DNA of 64,000 bases from Dichetophora obliterata (GCA_963920525.1 OY986439.1:24546319-24610318); one strand, 5' to 3'. Counted from the stretch's first letter, positions 1-11,942 are shown. Program-made: numbers and translations. Notes: a model not told the origin generated them from the sequence alone.

Positions 1-108
1 AGTTGCATGTCTCAAAATGTAAGAAATGAATCAGTGTTTTGCAATAAAAAAATTTTAAAATTTATTTTGAAGCTAGACAGAGATTGCATGCTCTTCAAGG
101 AGTTAGGT

Positions 109-305
109 CAAGCGCGTCGGAAGCTAATTTCATCTGGGGGGCAGTACAAATGGGGGGCAGTACAAATGGTGGTGCAAAAAAGTTCACCAAAATTTCTTCA
201 AAGAAACATGAATGTGAATAAACAAATTTTTTATTTTAGTTTAAAATAAAAAAAAATAAAAATAGATAAAAAATATTAAAATTTCATTATTTTTAAAAGT
301 TCTTC
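109..305 (+). repeat. Dispersed repeat shared with 23668-23853
   Basis: A stretch starting CAAGCGCGTCGGAAGC is repeated, diverged, at 23668-23853, where it lies directly after a Tc1/mariner transposase remnant. Both copies share the same order of blocks: GGGGG-rich segment, CATGAAT and GAATAAAC, then an A/T tail. It is probably the 3' non-coding end of one transposon family, with the body truncated here. The small open frame over 7-249 has no recognisable domain and runs through the repeat, so I do not call it a gene. Confidence 0.6.
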
Positions 306-913
306 CAATTTTAATATTAGAGATCATTCTCTAAAGGATCTTTCATATGGTAATATGAAAATATAAGAAATAATGGTTGCTTTTATAAAGCAAGACTAGG
401 TATATCTTTACATGGTTTAAATGCAATAAGGTACAAAAAGTTATATCAATTTAAATTATTCCAAAATGTTTCTTTCTGTCCTTGCGAGAAACAAACTCTT
501 TCACCACCTCCATCGAATTCAATTCTTCGGTTTTATCTTTGTGAATGTGTATAAGTGCCGCATGAGTGAGTCGTTTCGGTGTCATAGTTGCTCGAAGATA
601 CGTTTTAAGTCGTCTTAGTGCACTAAAAGAACGCTCAGATGAAGCTGCTGATGCAGGCACAGTCAAAAGCAAAGCAATAAGTTTTTCAACTTCATTTAAT
701 AGTTTTTTTACAGTATCCGAATTTTTCGCAAATTGGGATACAATGCCACTACAATTTCAAGGTGTTTGGCCAGGCAATTGCTTCAGCAATTTCATCTGCA
801 AAAAAGTCATCTGCATAAAGATCTAGTTTTGTTTTTAGATTTTGTTCAGAAGGCACTTTTCCGTTGAAGGCTTCGATTACAATATTTTCCAACGATTCCA
901 GAGTGTCAAGATC

Positions 914-1055
914 TGTTTAAATGTACAATAAGATTTACAAAGTGCCAGTTTACACTAGCTTCACTCAACCGACTCACCGAATGTTAAATCAAAGTGAGTC
1001 GGTTGAGTGAAGCTGGTGTAAACATGCAAAAATAAAAAAAAGTAAAATATCAACC
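914..1055 (-). other. Predicted 142-bp intron in the hAT-like remnant
   Basis: On the minus strand the donor reads AACAG|GTTGAT and the acceptor TTTAAACAG|ATCTTG. Removing 1055-914 restores one frame linking TRFDQT with DLDTLESLENIV. Without splicing the frame ends at the TGA immediately inside the donor. The intron contains the palindrome at 950-1023. Confidence 0.6.
950..1023. repeat. 74-bp palindromic element inside the hAT intron
   Basis: Two arms of about 29 bp, left TTTACACTAGCTTCACTC and right GAGTGAAGCTGGTGTAAA, are reverse complements with one mismatch, separated by a loop of about 16 bp. The flanking TTTA/TAAA bases allow a 2-bp TA duplication. Probably a miniature palindromic insertion. 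Confidence 0.75.
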
Positions 1056-1271
1056 TGTTTGATCGAATCTAGTCGTTATCTCATTTGAGGGAAGATCTAA
1101 AATTTCGAAATAATCTTTTCGTAGCCGATCATATAATGGCAACTGTACTGAAGGAACCGGATTTGATGTTTCTTCAAAGCGTCGAGGTGGATTTTCATCA
1201 GCTAATTCACAGTAGGGGCTTTCGCATGGTCCAAAACATTGGATCAACATGGCAGAAAACGATAGTCGCAA

Positions 1272-1619
1272 TTTTTGATTTTTTCGTCAAATTTTTTCGT
1301 ACCAGAGTTGCAAAATTAACAAGCATTAAGCTACATACTTAAGGGTGCTTTTAAACTGAAGTGGTGGGCTTGCAGTAGAAACTCTACTTTTTGTTCTATC
1401 TTTTTGCAAACACAGAGAAAGAAAATGGTTATCCGCAAGCATGCTTATGAAGAAGAGAGAAAGAAGAGCAAAATATATAATACAAAAATATTATCGTTGT
1501 AAAAAAAAACTGATATTTTTAATAACTTTTGAAGTTTTCCTTTTAAATTGTTTATCTAGCTAAAAAAGTGGGGGGCGGCCCCCCTTGCCCCCCGCTTCCG
1601 ACGCCAATGAGTTTGCCCT
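1272..1619. other. No recognisable gene
   Basis: AT-rich sequence upstream of the hAT remnant, with a C/G-rich tract near 1570-1595. I could not extend the transposase frame into it. Confidence 0.5.
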
Positions 1620-2370
1620 GTAATTCAATTTGTGTGCATCTTGTTTTGCTGAAATAGTTGCAGCTTATATATACCAATTACCGGAAGTATATTTTTAGCA
1701 AAATCTTTCTATAAAATCGTCGTACTATGTCTCCAAGGAAGGTCAAAAACAACTTTGAGGGCCTTGTTCTGAGCTATTTGCAAGGACTTCAAGTAACAAT
1801 TAGTTTTACTACCATACACTATAGGTAGGTAAGTTCAGTGAGAATGAGCCTGAGATTGATAAAAAATTTTACCGTTGTTTCGGTATTGAACTTATTTTTA
1901 AATTTGTACAAGATACCAATTCCTGATGATATCTTACTTCTCAATCTCTAGATGTGACAATCCCATTTCATGCTCTGACTTACGGTCATTCTTTAGTATT
2001 TAAGACTTTCAGACTCTTGGATTATATTTTGGTCAATTTGTACAGTGAAGACGTCATCATTTCTGTAATTTTATGGTTTAACTCTTACCAAATTTGTTTT
2101 TTCTTTATTTAAAACCAATACGTTAACTCGTGCAATTGCAATCATACTCAATTTGTGTTTTTAGTACGTCAAGATGTTTATATTTATAAAAAAGGCATAC
2201 GTCATCAGCAAACATTAATAGTTTACCATTAAAATTTATGTTTTTTCTACTTTAATGTAGATTTTGAAAAGTAAAGGCCCAAGGACACTACCTTGTGGGA
2301 CGCCACACGTCACATGCAACATACTGCTTTTAGCCCCACCTATTTGCAAAAATTGCTTTCTGTTACTTTG
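1620..2370 (-). pseudogene. Non-LTR retrotransposon reverse transcriptase remnant
   Basis: The minus-strand frame entering at about 2365 reads KQFLQIGGAK, then GVPQGSVLGPLLFKIYI, the classic RT motif preceding the active site. Further along, in other frames, come FADDVCLFYKYKHLDVL (the F/YADD catalytic box), then thumb and C-terminal blocks including LQIAQNKALKVVFDLPWR. This order matches ORF2 of jockey/CR1-type non-LTR elements (cDNA synthesis by target-primed reverse transcription). Several frameshifts and stops are present. The upstream fingers and palm and the endonuclease are missing; the 5' side is interrupted by the hairpin unit at 2371-2430. Confidence 0.8.
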
Positions 2371-2430
2371 CGAAGCAAAGGAGACCGCTCCTTTGCTTCG
2401 CCGTAGTCGCCCAGCAGTCTCGGGCATCAT
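2371..2430. repeat. Perfect hairpin plus shared CCCAGCAGTCTCGGGC terminus
   Basis: CGAAGCAAAGGAG, a 4-base loop, then its exact complement (2371-2400) form a 13-bp perfect stem. Directly after, 2409-2430 carries CCCAGCAGTCTCGGGC followed by ATCAT; the reverse complement recurs at 7958-7979. The block interrupts the RT remnant and looks like the end of a small inserted element. Confidence 0.6.
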
Positions 2431-2900
2431 TGAATGCTTCACAATAATTGCATGGACAATGCTGCTATCCAAAGTGAAATTAAATACTAAAGCATTTCAT
2501 TTAATTACCAAGTTGTTCCGTTCTTAAAGAAATCGTAAAAGAATCATGCGTGATTTTTCCGATTCATTGACGAAACATGCTGATTCGGCCATACATTTCA
2601 TTGACGAAAATCTCATATAAATGTTCCAAATTCGTGCTAGAACGCAATGCAGAACGTTGTATAAGTTTCGTAAACGAAAAGAGAGAAAAAGTTAACGAAA
2701 TTTCGTTAATGAAGTGAAGACCGAAATGTTTAGGAAACTTCGTCCATGAAAGTATTCAGAAAGTTGATGAAGTTTCGTTTATGAAGTGAAAACCGAAAGT
2801 TTTTAAAAATATAAAAATTGCTTATAACCGAGGCTAATTTCCAACAATTCAGTTATGAATTTTTTATTTCAATAATTCTTAAATGTAGTAAAGAACAAAG
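2431..2900. repeat. ACGAAA-rich stretch, no gene
   Basis: No protein signal. 2560-2810 is dense in TTTCGT/ACGAAA words, and two blocks about 72 bp apart share ATGAAGTGAARACCGAAA (about 2710 and 2782), so part of it is a decayed tandem repeat. Confidence 0.45.
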
Positions 2901-2904
2901 AAAG

Positions 2905-2975
2905 CGTAAAAAACCATGCCCGAAACTGGACTCGAACCGGGCAGCCCTGAGTTGATAGTCTAGCCACAGATAATA
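2905..2975 (-). ncRNA. tRNA-like (SINE-derived?) remnant
   Basis: On the minus strand a B-box-like GGTTCGAGTCC sits about 35 bp downstream of TGTGGCTAGACTATC, which resembles a degenerate A box. A tRNA 5' acceptor half pairing with the 3' TTTCGGGC is not visible, so a functional tRNA is unlikely. A decayed tRNA-derived SINE head fits better. Confidence 0.4.
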
Positions 2976-4254
2976 TAATAGAAAGATGTGCCACCGCCAT
3001 ACAAGCAAGTGGCACAGCAAAATTTGAATGTGGATTTATCATAAATCCACATAAAAGCTTTATGAGAGTCAGCGAGCAAACGATTTAAAGCTTTTGAGAG
3101 CGAGAAAATAAGTAAGCGACAATGTGAGCATAATATTGAAAAATAATAGAAATGATATGTAAAGATTTGATGCACCAAACATCTGAATAAACGATGTAGC
3201 TGCCAACAAAATGTAACAGAATTTCATTAGGTTTTACTTAAAAAATATAGGCAATTTTTTTACTAAACTACCCTACGAACATTATATAATTTAAAATTAT
3301 TATATTTTTTGCATTATCTCTTATCTTTTTATTATATAATTTCAAGAATATATCATAAAGATGACATAATCTAGGTATATTTTGTGTGTTGACTTGGTTT
3401 TTTTTGCCGTTTTGCCAGATGATATTTTTAGTGTTATATTATTGTAAGGGCGATCCCATCAGTTGAAGCTTAGCCGCAAAAAATGTTGTAAGCCATAATT
3501 TTTAAGTTGTTTTTTTGCGGAAAATTTTTTTATTCAACTACTTTTATATATTTTTATTATATTATTGCAAATACATGCTTTACTATATGAAAAGTACTCA
3601 GAAATGCAATTTTCAATTGTTCTTATTTATACAACAAAAACATTTTTTAATCATTTTCTGAGTAAAAAATTCAATATTTTGAACCGTTTTTGAAAAAAAA
3701 TTTAAAGAATATTTTCACTGACCTAACGCTACAGTTGAAACTTTTTTTTAAAGTGCTTTTATTAAAACTTTGATCAAAAAAATTTGAATTAAATATATTT
3801 AAAAATAGCGAATATATTTGCATCGAAAGTCAAAGTTTTGATTTTCATGTCGTTTTTTCTCATTCTTGGGGAACGAGTTTTATGAAAAAGTCGTTGTACC
3901 AAAAATTACTGAAATTCTTAAGATATGTGAATATTTTTGGTATTAAAATTACTGAAATTTTTTAAATTTAATTTGCGAAAAAATGTTTTCAAGAAAGATT
4001 TTCAATATCAAAATTTACGTAAGTGAAAATGGGTGGAAGGAGCGTGATCAAAACTAAGTATGTTACAATCTAATCTAGGATGCACACAATATGTGAACTC
4101 AAATTGAGCGCGAAGTCCGTTAAGCTATTTAGATATGTATAAATGTCAATAAAACAAACAAACCGGAAAATAAGTTTTATTAATATAGACTTTGTGTTAA
4201 ATTGTATGAGTATTATAGAACGAATGCAATTCGAAAAGAATTGAAGAATTTTGA
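2976..4254. other. AT-rich, no gene recognised
   Basis: Only short chance frames are present on both strands, with no domain, RNA or clear repeat boundary. Confidence 0.5.
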
Positions 4255-5355
4255 AAGATTTTTCGATTTTTTTAGATTTTGAAAAATATAACTTCAAAAG
4301 TATTTTTTCATATTACAAAATTTATGCATGTTTGCAAATAAGACGTTTATATCTTTCTTTTAAGCTATCATTTGTATTGATCTAACGCTTTTTGTATAAA
4401 TTTTCTAAATACTACATTTGTGAAAGAGTTTAAAAAATATGGTTAATACTCAAAATTACGTCCTATTCAGGCCACATATGCGATATCGGATAGCTTTACA
4501 ATTATATTTCACAAAGCCTCAGAATTCGGTATTCGACCACCATTTACTCGTTTCACAGATAACATTTTGTGGGCGTTAGGCAAGGGGGCGTGACCCACTG
4601 AAATTTTTGATATTGAATAGCTTTGGAGTTATAGGTGGCCGCACAGCCTCGGAATTCGGTGCTCGTTTGGCGTTGGCAACGGGGGCGTGGCAGCAATACA
4701 CAGTGTTTCAGCTAGTTATTTATATCAGCGCGAAGATTTCGTTGTTTTGTTTTGATCTATTTGTGACGCATCTTTGTTTACGTTATTTCTGTTATTATAC
4801 TCATTTCAAAGGGTTTACAGTGTTGCAAATCCTATTATAACGTAAAATTGCGGTTTAGGGAATTTTAAATTTAGCTTAAAACGCTAAGAACATTGTTTGC
4901 AAACAAAACCTTTAGTTAAATATATGATAATTGGGTTTTTAAAGTCTGAAACAAATTGTTTAGTACGAACTCACCACGTCGACTTTGATTCAGGTAATTT
5001 TGAGTATTTTTACTAAAACCGAAATACGTAAAATATGCAACCTGCTACAATCATACTTTTTAGCTTAATATTTTTGTTAAAACATTTTTTTTTAACAACA
5101 AAGTAAAAATAAAACCAAATTATTTATCAAAGTCATATTTTTACGCCCTTTAATATGGAGGAAATGTTAAATAAACGGTATATTTTAAACTCTTTCACAA
5201 ATGAAGTATTCAAAATCATACAAATCGTATAAATAAAAGGTATAAATGTCTCATTTGTAAATATTTATAAAACTTGTAAAATAAAAGAATACTTTTGGAG
5301 TTATAGGATCATAACTGGGAAAATATTTTTCAAAACTCAAGAAAGTCGAAAAATT
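4255..5355. mobile_element. Putative foldback-type element with ~190-bp imperfect inverted arms
   Basis: The left arm (about 4255-4445) and right arm (about 5165-5355) are imperfect reverse complements. Matching words include CATTTGTGAAAGAGTTTAAA, CAAAAGTATT and GATTTTTCGATTTTTTTAG. The interior has a 127-bp tandem duplication starting at 4482 and 4609. No transposase frame is seen, and I could not define termini or a target duplication. Confidence 0.5.
4482..4735. repeat. 127-bp tandem duplication, two diverged copies
   Basis: Copies begin GATATCGGATAGCTTT (4482) and GATATTGAATAGCTTT (4609). Both continue with a GCCTCRGAATTCGGT block and end in GGGGGCGTG. The GGCGTG words recall the motif repeated at 58.1-58.3 kb and 62.6-62.8 kb. 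Confidence 0.65.
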
Positions 5356-5489
5356 ATTTTAAAAAAAATTCAAACCAACCTGGAAAAGTCTTAATGATTT
5401 TTTATTATCTAAAAAAATACTCAATCGAACTAGCGTCGTCGCAAACTTTTTTCAAATTGCTAACCACTGTTATTAATTTATTATTCACT

Positions 5490-5960
5490 TTTAAGTAAAA
5501 AATACAATGAATAAAAATTTTGTTTTTCAATACTATTTTATGAATAAAATGTTCGCTATTAATTTTTTATTAATTTTTTATTCATTATCAATTTTTTATT
5601 TATTATTAATTTTTTATTCATTATAAATTTCGTATTAATTTCTAATTTTTCATTCACTTTTGAATAATAAATAAAATTAAAAAAAATTTTGTTATTCACT
5701 TTTGATTAATGAACCAAATTAATAATAAATAAAAAATTAATAATGACTTTAAAATTAATAATGAATAACACATGAATAGGCAATGAATCAAAAAATAATG
5801 TACAAAAAATTAATTATTGAAAAATTTGAAATTCTTTTTGAAATGCATTCTTTGTAAATACAATAGCATTCATATGAATAAAAAATAACTAATTGTTCTG
5901 AATACCGAAAAAACATAATTGAAATTAATTACTAATCAATTTTTTAAAAGTCAATGTGAA
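5490..5960. repeat. Low-complexity ATGAATAA/TTATTCAT tract
   Basis: Dense, degenerate alternation of ATTAATTTTTTAT and TGAATAATAA words on both strands gives a weakly palindromic region. Similar sequence recurs near 42.4-42.6 kb and 45.7-45.95 kb. The flanks 5356-5489 and 5961-6944 hold no recognisable gene; two TATTCCACTTTCAATT copies occur near 6338 and 6373, and again as TATTCCACT near 7582-7672. Confidence 0.5.
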
Positions 5961-6944
5961 TTAAAAATTTTATTTATAAACAATTTTGAATTCATTGGAT
6001 GAATTTCTATGTCCTTATTCAGTTTTCCTTAAGATTCTGAATAAATATGCAGATTTTACTACTCTGGCTGAGTCAATCATAAATAGTCAATATTAATAGC
6101 AAGCAGTGAATAAGAAAAATCTGCTTCGCACATAATAAAGAAATCATCATGAAAATAATGCAAACAAACAAAAATATTTGTTACTGTCAAGCAGAGATCA
6201 CAACTGCTTGGTTCCAACAACAACAACGGACAAAAACAATTAAAACATTAAATTTCACGACTTTCGCTTGCGATGAGAAACCATGTGACCAGAAGATTTT
6301 TGAAAAAATATGCTTTTTGTTAAAAAAAAATATGCTAAATATTCCACTTTCAATTTTTATATTCCACAAAAATATTCCACTTTCAATTTCAAAGATATAT
6401 ATCTAAATAAGTATAAATATGCATATAAAAAAAACACAGAAGCAAGTTTAATAACATGTATTTATTTGATTGCTATCGCACTTAAATTTATTTTCTTCTC
6501 CTATAAAAAATTATAAACATTGTTATGATTTTTTGAATTTTAAGTAACGATATATAATAAACAAAACTTAAATTCAGGCACATCTTCGAGGTCAATTCTT
6601 AAATTGTTGCTTGTGTTATTACATAGAAATTCGCATTTCTAAATTTTTTTTATTAAGCTATCTGGTATTTGATAGGCATTGCATGCAGCCATGTTTTTAC
6701 ATTCAACATATTATTTAAGAGTTTTTCTTGCATTCTATTTCGAATTTTCGTTTAAATAAGAAAGATCCACATATCTAAAAATGTTCTCCACCTCAGCATT
6801 GCTAAATGGTAAGCTAAGCGAGAAAAGCACAAATTTTGATAAATCTTCAGATTCCGAACTTTGATCAATAAGTTTTTTTTCTGCTTTATTGTTTTGAATC
6901 CACTTTTTAAATAGTTAAAAGAAATAGCTATTGTTAGCAATAAT

Positions 6945-7285
6945 AGTGGTATCCACGATGTGGTGCATTTGTAAAAAATTTTTGCAAAATTTACAATACT
7001 TACAACTTATTGTGATCGAACTTCAGTAAAGTACATAATGTATTTTTAAAATCAATTATATTAATTTTTATTAAATAAACTCACAGCGTAGCCTTTAGCT
7101 TGCTCCATGCTGAGTAGAAATGCTTGTACAATCAGCTGATCTAATACACAACTTGTATATTTTCCACAGGGTTGTATTTTGAAAACTGCATTTTGTTTTT
7201 GTTATATTACAAAATTTGCTACAAATATCAAATTTATCAAAAATACACAATAAAAGGGAAAATACAACACATCGTGAATACCCCT
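6945..7285. mobile_element. MITE with GGGGTATTCACGATGTG termini
   Basis: The left end reads GTGGTATCCACGATGTGGTG; the reverse complement of the right end reads GGGGTATTCACGATGTGTTG. These match over about 25 bp with a few differences. No reading frame is present, length is about 340 bp and the ends are TA-rich. The termini resemble those of the MITE at 18770-19326 and the Harbinger ends (AGGGAATTCAC), suggesting a related non-autonomous element. Confidence 0.6.
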
Positions 7286-10200
7286 TATGTTTTCTTAAGT
7301 AAATTTCTTACTGCTGTAACATAATCCATAAAAAATCTAACCAAACAAACATATAAGCAAATTTACTTCACTTTTTAAGCTGCGTGAAGTTATTACATGA
7401 ATTGCAATAAAATTGACAATGAAGAAGTTAACCACAAAATGAATTCCTTATATTGCGTTTTACAAGGTGGTTCAGAGATAAACAAAAAAAATGTCGATAG
7501 CCAAAAAAACCCATTTAGTAACCAAATAGACATTTTTTATTGCAATTTTTGTGAATTTTGAAAAATATAATAATACGAAAAATATTCCACTTTTTATGCT
7601 GCATATTTTTATAAAAAAAAATATGCTTCCCGTAGCTAAAATATGCCAAAGTGGAATATAATATTCCACTCACTGTATGTTTTTGCTATTTTTTTTTTTT
7701 TTTGACGAGCACAAGACAGACGCTTTAAGGAATTTTCGACAAGAAACACAAGAGAGAAGAGTTATCGCGAGCTCTCAGTATCCTTTGCTGCTTTATTCTT
7801 TTTGTTCTTTTATTGTTGAAGAACGAATGCAGGTGAGCTAAAGAATATTCTTCAATTATGTTATTGATGAATACAAGAAAGACACGTCTAAGAATATTCT
7901 ACAAGTTTGGCTTATGCAGCAAGTTTCTTTAAGAAATCATCAAAGAACAATTCTTCGATGATGCCCGAGACTGCTGGGCATTTCAAAGGCATAAGTGCAT
8001 TTCAAAAATACTCAAAGCACACATCCCTAAATTAAGTTTAGTGCGTAGTTTAATTAAATTTACGTCAACTCCATTTAATTTTGTCTTACTTTAGTTAAAG
8101 AATTTTTGCATTTAAATTACATGCCAAAAGTCTTTTCATATTTGAAATAAAGTACAAAGTACATTATAATTAAATCAAATACATTTGCCATGAATGTCCG
8201 TTTAAGGGTAATCGCACTAAAGAGCCCCTTCGATTTTTTGGCTCAGAGTAAGAAATTTTAAAACGAATGCTCTTTTTACGTTAAAATAACCTTGAAGTTA
8301 AAATAACTTCAAATAAAATTTCTTTTAAACAAATATTTTAAAAATACATAAAATTTGTACAATTATGTTCATTTCGATAGAGTTTAATTTAGAACCATTA
8401 AAAATTTATAAGATTTAAAGTTTTTAATTTTTTCTCAACATTCAAATACTCTACCTATTACAGAAGTTGACTTCAAAGAAGGAACGCATTCAATTGCCTT
8501 CAAATGTTTAATTACGAGTATATGAAATTGATGAATTTTACTTTGAAACTATTTAAGTACCCTGTTAATTAGACTATAAAACACACATTTAAATTTCCGA
8601 CTGCTTGTGGAACCAATTAAAATGTTCATCAAGACAAAATTGTAGGAGGCACTATATGCCTTATGCCAATAATTTTGACATCACTACAAAAGTATTTATA
8701 ATGAAAGACTTTATTTTAAAGCAGTATCAAGGATAATTTTCAGCTTTTTCCTAATTTGCCCTCTCTTTGTGCTTTTGAATTCTAATTTTGTTCATCGTTT
8801 TCTCTACAAAATTGCGTCCAGCTTACTTAAATTGCTTTCGTGGGACTACTAATGAAATAATTTTTCTTTAAACAATTCCCTTAAACAATTTGGCTCCTAT
8901 TGTATTTTTTTTTTAAAATCGTGTAATAGAAAAGATCTAATCGTTTTTATTATGTCTGCATGGGAGGGGTATTATTTAATTCAATCAGTAAATTGTTGTG
9001 ATTTTTGAAAATGTGACCTTTTTTCTGCCGTTAAAGTGAGTTGGGCAACAGTTTCTTTGCCGTACCTAACGAACGAACACATTTTTAGGCAAAAATTCTT
9101 CTTCTGCCGTCTGACATTACTCTTTTGGTATGATAGTGACACAGGCTGTCTGTCTCACTAGCTTTTTCAATGTCAAATGTTAGGCGCGTGTAGGCGAGTA
9201 TTTGTGCTATTTCTCTGTTTCCTCCTTAGCAAATGAAATTCATATTGCCTACATGCAAGAATCTTAGACAGGATAAACAGCCTCTACTCTAGGCTGAATT
9301 GCTGTCATTATGTCATCACCACTTTTCAACTTTTTCTCAAGTTTTTTCAATAGCTCAACTTAAGCTCATCTAAGAATTCAGAGAATTTTATATGCAAGGT
9401 CAACTTAAACTATGCTGTAGATAGATTTTGGTGTTTACTAGGAAAAATTTGTTGTTTTTTTAATTTAAAAACATGCAAAAATGTGTAAAAGGATTTCAGA
9501 CAATTTGTCAAGGAAAGCATTTTCTATACATGCTGGAAAATGTTTGCTCTATTTTCGGTTTTAATGCCTTTTTTTCTATTTTGACAATTTTTGTACTAAA
9601 TTTGTGTACCAAAAAAAATTCTTTAGAAGTGAAACTGCAAATCTTCAAGTGTTTCAAGTTTAGAAAATGAAACGTTAGTTATCTTAAACCTGTACACGCA
9701 AGACCATTTTTACACTATGATAATGAAACTCATTTTGTGAAACTGATTGTATCAAAATATGAATGTGATCGAATTTATGATTGAAACCTGCCAATAAGCA
9801 ACAAACAAAGAATGTTTCGTTAAGGAACTGGAAAAAAATATGAAATCTCAACTCCATAAATTTTTCAATTTGACTCTTCCTTTGTTTTTTCTTTGTTTAA
9901 TAAAACTTTTTGTGAAAATAATTTGCATAAAACAAACATTACATAATGGATACATGAAAAATAAAATTTCCATGAATATTTTTAAACAAAAATAAATGAA
10001 AAGACTTGCTATATTTTTTTATTAATTTCATGAAATGAATTAAATTATATGAAAAGTCTATAAAAATAAATTTTTCATATATAAAACTTTTTTAATTTTC
10101 AGTGACATATTTTAAGCTAGCTGTTTTAGTAAAATCATATTTTCATTTAAAAAAGTCGGCTTTGTTTTGATTTCGGAACAGACACGAGATCTGCCAGATC

Positions 10201-10660
10201 CGCCATCTCAGACTGTCAACAAATTCGATATCTCGGATCTGAAAATCTCATCATAGAAAATTATATGCATATGTAGACCTAAACAAAGGACCTAGCAAAT
10301 TAACGATTGTTTATCAGTATTTTCTATGTGTTTGTTGTAATTTTTTGTTGTGTTTTTTTGACAAGCCTCAAAACTAAAAATGAAAAAAGCCCCAACATTT
10401 TATATGATATGCAATGAAACGAAAAATGGGACAGTTTTTTAATTTTTTTTCCTGCTTTTCTTTTTTTTTTTTTGTGTGGGGCTATGTTACATCATGAAAT
10501 TAGAGCCCAAATTTTTGGGATAATATTTTGTGGACACTGTGTCCATTTGCGAAGTAGACATGGACATTATATCATTCCACCTACAAACTAACATGCGAGT
10601 GTGCTGTGTGTGTGTGCGTGAGAGTTTTTAGGTCCGAGCAGACACATAAATGAGCAGGCG
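7286..10660. other. AT-rich, no gene; hairpin/terminus at 7937-7979
   Basis: No protein family recognised over 3.4 kb. At 7937-7963 a 12-bp stem (ATCATCAAAGAA / TTCTTCGATGAT, one mismatch) precedes GATGCCCGAGACTGCTGGGC, the reverse complement of the word at 2409-2430. This could be the right end of a small element whose left end I could not place. The rest holds scattered poly-A/T runs. Confidence 0.45.
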
Positions 10661-10964
10661 CCCAGTGGGCATTTTAGCGAGTGTTCCGCAAAAGAAGACT
10701 GCTATTATTGGCTTCAATACACCTTCCATGATCACTGAATTGATGAGTACTTCTGTAAGGCCTACCTTTTGCAGGTTTTGACTCTTTTTATATTATATTA
10801 TATCAAAAAATTTACAAAATAAAATTAAAAAAAATTTTAAATACACAGAACAGTTTGTAAAAAAATGTAGATTTAAATGCAGTTTGGTCTCGAACCCGGG
10901 CTCCCTCCCGAAAGCTTACTTTCATTTGTATTGATGCAAAATAAGCTATTGATTCTTAACAACC

Positions 10965-11040
10965 ACGACAGACGAGTGGGTGAGATGTCGGACCGCCACA
11001 TGAGAGGACCATGGTTTAAATCTGAAATTGTTAGTCGTTT
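10965..11040 (+). ncRNA. tRNA-like Pol III promoter module in unit B
   Basis: GACGAGTGGGTGAGATGTC resembles a tRNA A box, and GGTTTAAATCTG, about 45 bp downstream, a B box. This is a typical spacing for a tRNA-derived SINE head. No full cloverleaf is visible. Confidence 0.4.
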
Positions 11041-11591
11041 TTTTATTTCAAGTTGATATTTGTATTGCTTTTTCTTCTAACGCGCTTTTTGCAGGCTTTT
11101 TTTTGAGCAAGGAGAGCAGAAGGCCTGACAAATTTACGTATTTCATGCAAGAAATAAAACGGCGTTTGCAAGGATTCTGATTCTTTTGGCATTTGGAAGG
11201 CCTTTTAAAACCTAACATAGGCCTGCTAGAAGGCCTTTGGACTCCTGCAGTTGCCCATTGGGTAATACCTTACTTTGCATCAATACAAATGAAATTAGGC
11301 TTTTGGGAGCCCTGGTTCGAGACCCATCTCGGATAAAAATAAAAATTTTTTTGTTGTTTTTTTAAATCTACATTTTTTTTGAAACTGTTCTGTGTATTTA
11401 AAATTTTGAAAAAAAATTTTTTTTGTAAATTTTTTTATATAAATAATATGAAAAGAATCAGATCCTTCAAAAGACAGGCCTTATAGAAATACTCATCAAT
11501 GCAGTGATCATGGAAGGTGTATTGACGCCAATAATAGCAATGCTAGCAAGCCTTCTTTTGCGGAGCACAAAATACCCACTGGGTAATTCTT

Positions 11592-11670
11592 AATAACCAC
11601 GATAGACGAATAGGTAAGATGTCGGATCGCCACATGAGAGGACCATGGTAAAAATCTGAAATTGTTAGTA
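11592..11670 (+). ncRNA. Second tRNA-like module in unit B'
   Basis: Diverged copy of the module at 10965-11040: GACGAATAGGTAAGATGTC in the A-box position. The B-box position reads GGTAAAAATCTG, weaker than in the first copy. Confidence 0.35.
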
Positions 11671-11907
11671 ATTTTTTTATTTCAAGTTGATATTTATTTT
11701 GCTTTTCCTTCTAACGGGACTTCTCGAAAGAGCGCTTCTGGTAGGTCTCTTTCGAGCAAGAAGAGCGGAAGACCTGACAAATTTTCCCCTTTCATACAAG
11801 CATTAAAACGGTGTTTTCAAGGAGTGTGGAAGGCCTTTTAAAACCTAAAGCAGACCTGCTAGAAGGCCTTCGGACTCCTGCAATTGCCCACTGGGCGAGT
11901 GCGCTAC

Positions 11908-11942
11908 TCTCTCTCTCTCTCTCTATCTCTCTGTGTGTCTCT
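11908..11942. repeat. CT/GT microsatellite
   Basis: A run of (CT)n with one A interruption passes into GTGTGTCTCTG. The open frame crossing it is a chance frame. Confidence 0.9.

Larger units (their letters stand above)
451..1271 (-). pseudogene. hAT-like transposase C-terminal remnant (ZMYM1-like dimerisation domain)
   Basis: Reading leftward, residues from the frame at 1271-1056 (ending ITTRFDQT) join across a predicted intron (1055-914) to DLDTLESLENIVIEAFNGK, then to a C-terminal block containing SSERSFSALRRLKTYLR. That block is the diagnostic C-terminal dimerisation motif of hAT transposases and of the domesticated TTF/ZMYM1-type relatives. The segment between about 745 and 765 needs one frame change, and a stop lies near it, so the copy is broken. 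The N-terminal zinc finger and most of the RNase-H-like catalytic core are not visible upstream of 1271; they may be lost or in further unseen exons. The final reading frame stops at 451 after a short lysine-rich tail. Family call is firm; exact hAT clade is not. Confidence 0.8.
10661..11895. mobile_element. Composite A-B-A'(inverted)-B' repeat element with CCCANTGGG boundaries
   Basis: Four CCCANTGGG words mark boundaries at 10661, 11254, 11575 and 11887. Segment A (10661 to about 10955) is the inverse of A' (about 11263-11583): shared words include CACCTTCCATGATCACT against AGTGATCATGGAAGGTG, and the tRNA-like GGTTCGAGACC box. Segment B (about 10957-11262) recurs directly as B' (11584-11895), each beginning TTCTTAAYAACCACGAYAGA and ending CTCCTGCARTTGCCCA. 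Outer ends GCCCAGTGGGCA and TGCCCACTGGGC form a short TIR. No protein frame is present. The simplest reading is a foldback (A-B-A') plus a duplicated B. Confidence 0.7.

Noticed and set aside
2905..2975. Genuine tRNA gene
   Set aside because: Only the T-arm/B-box region is convincing; no matching 5' acceptor half.
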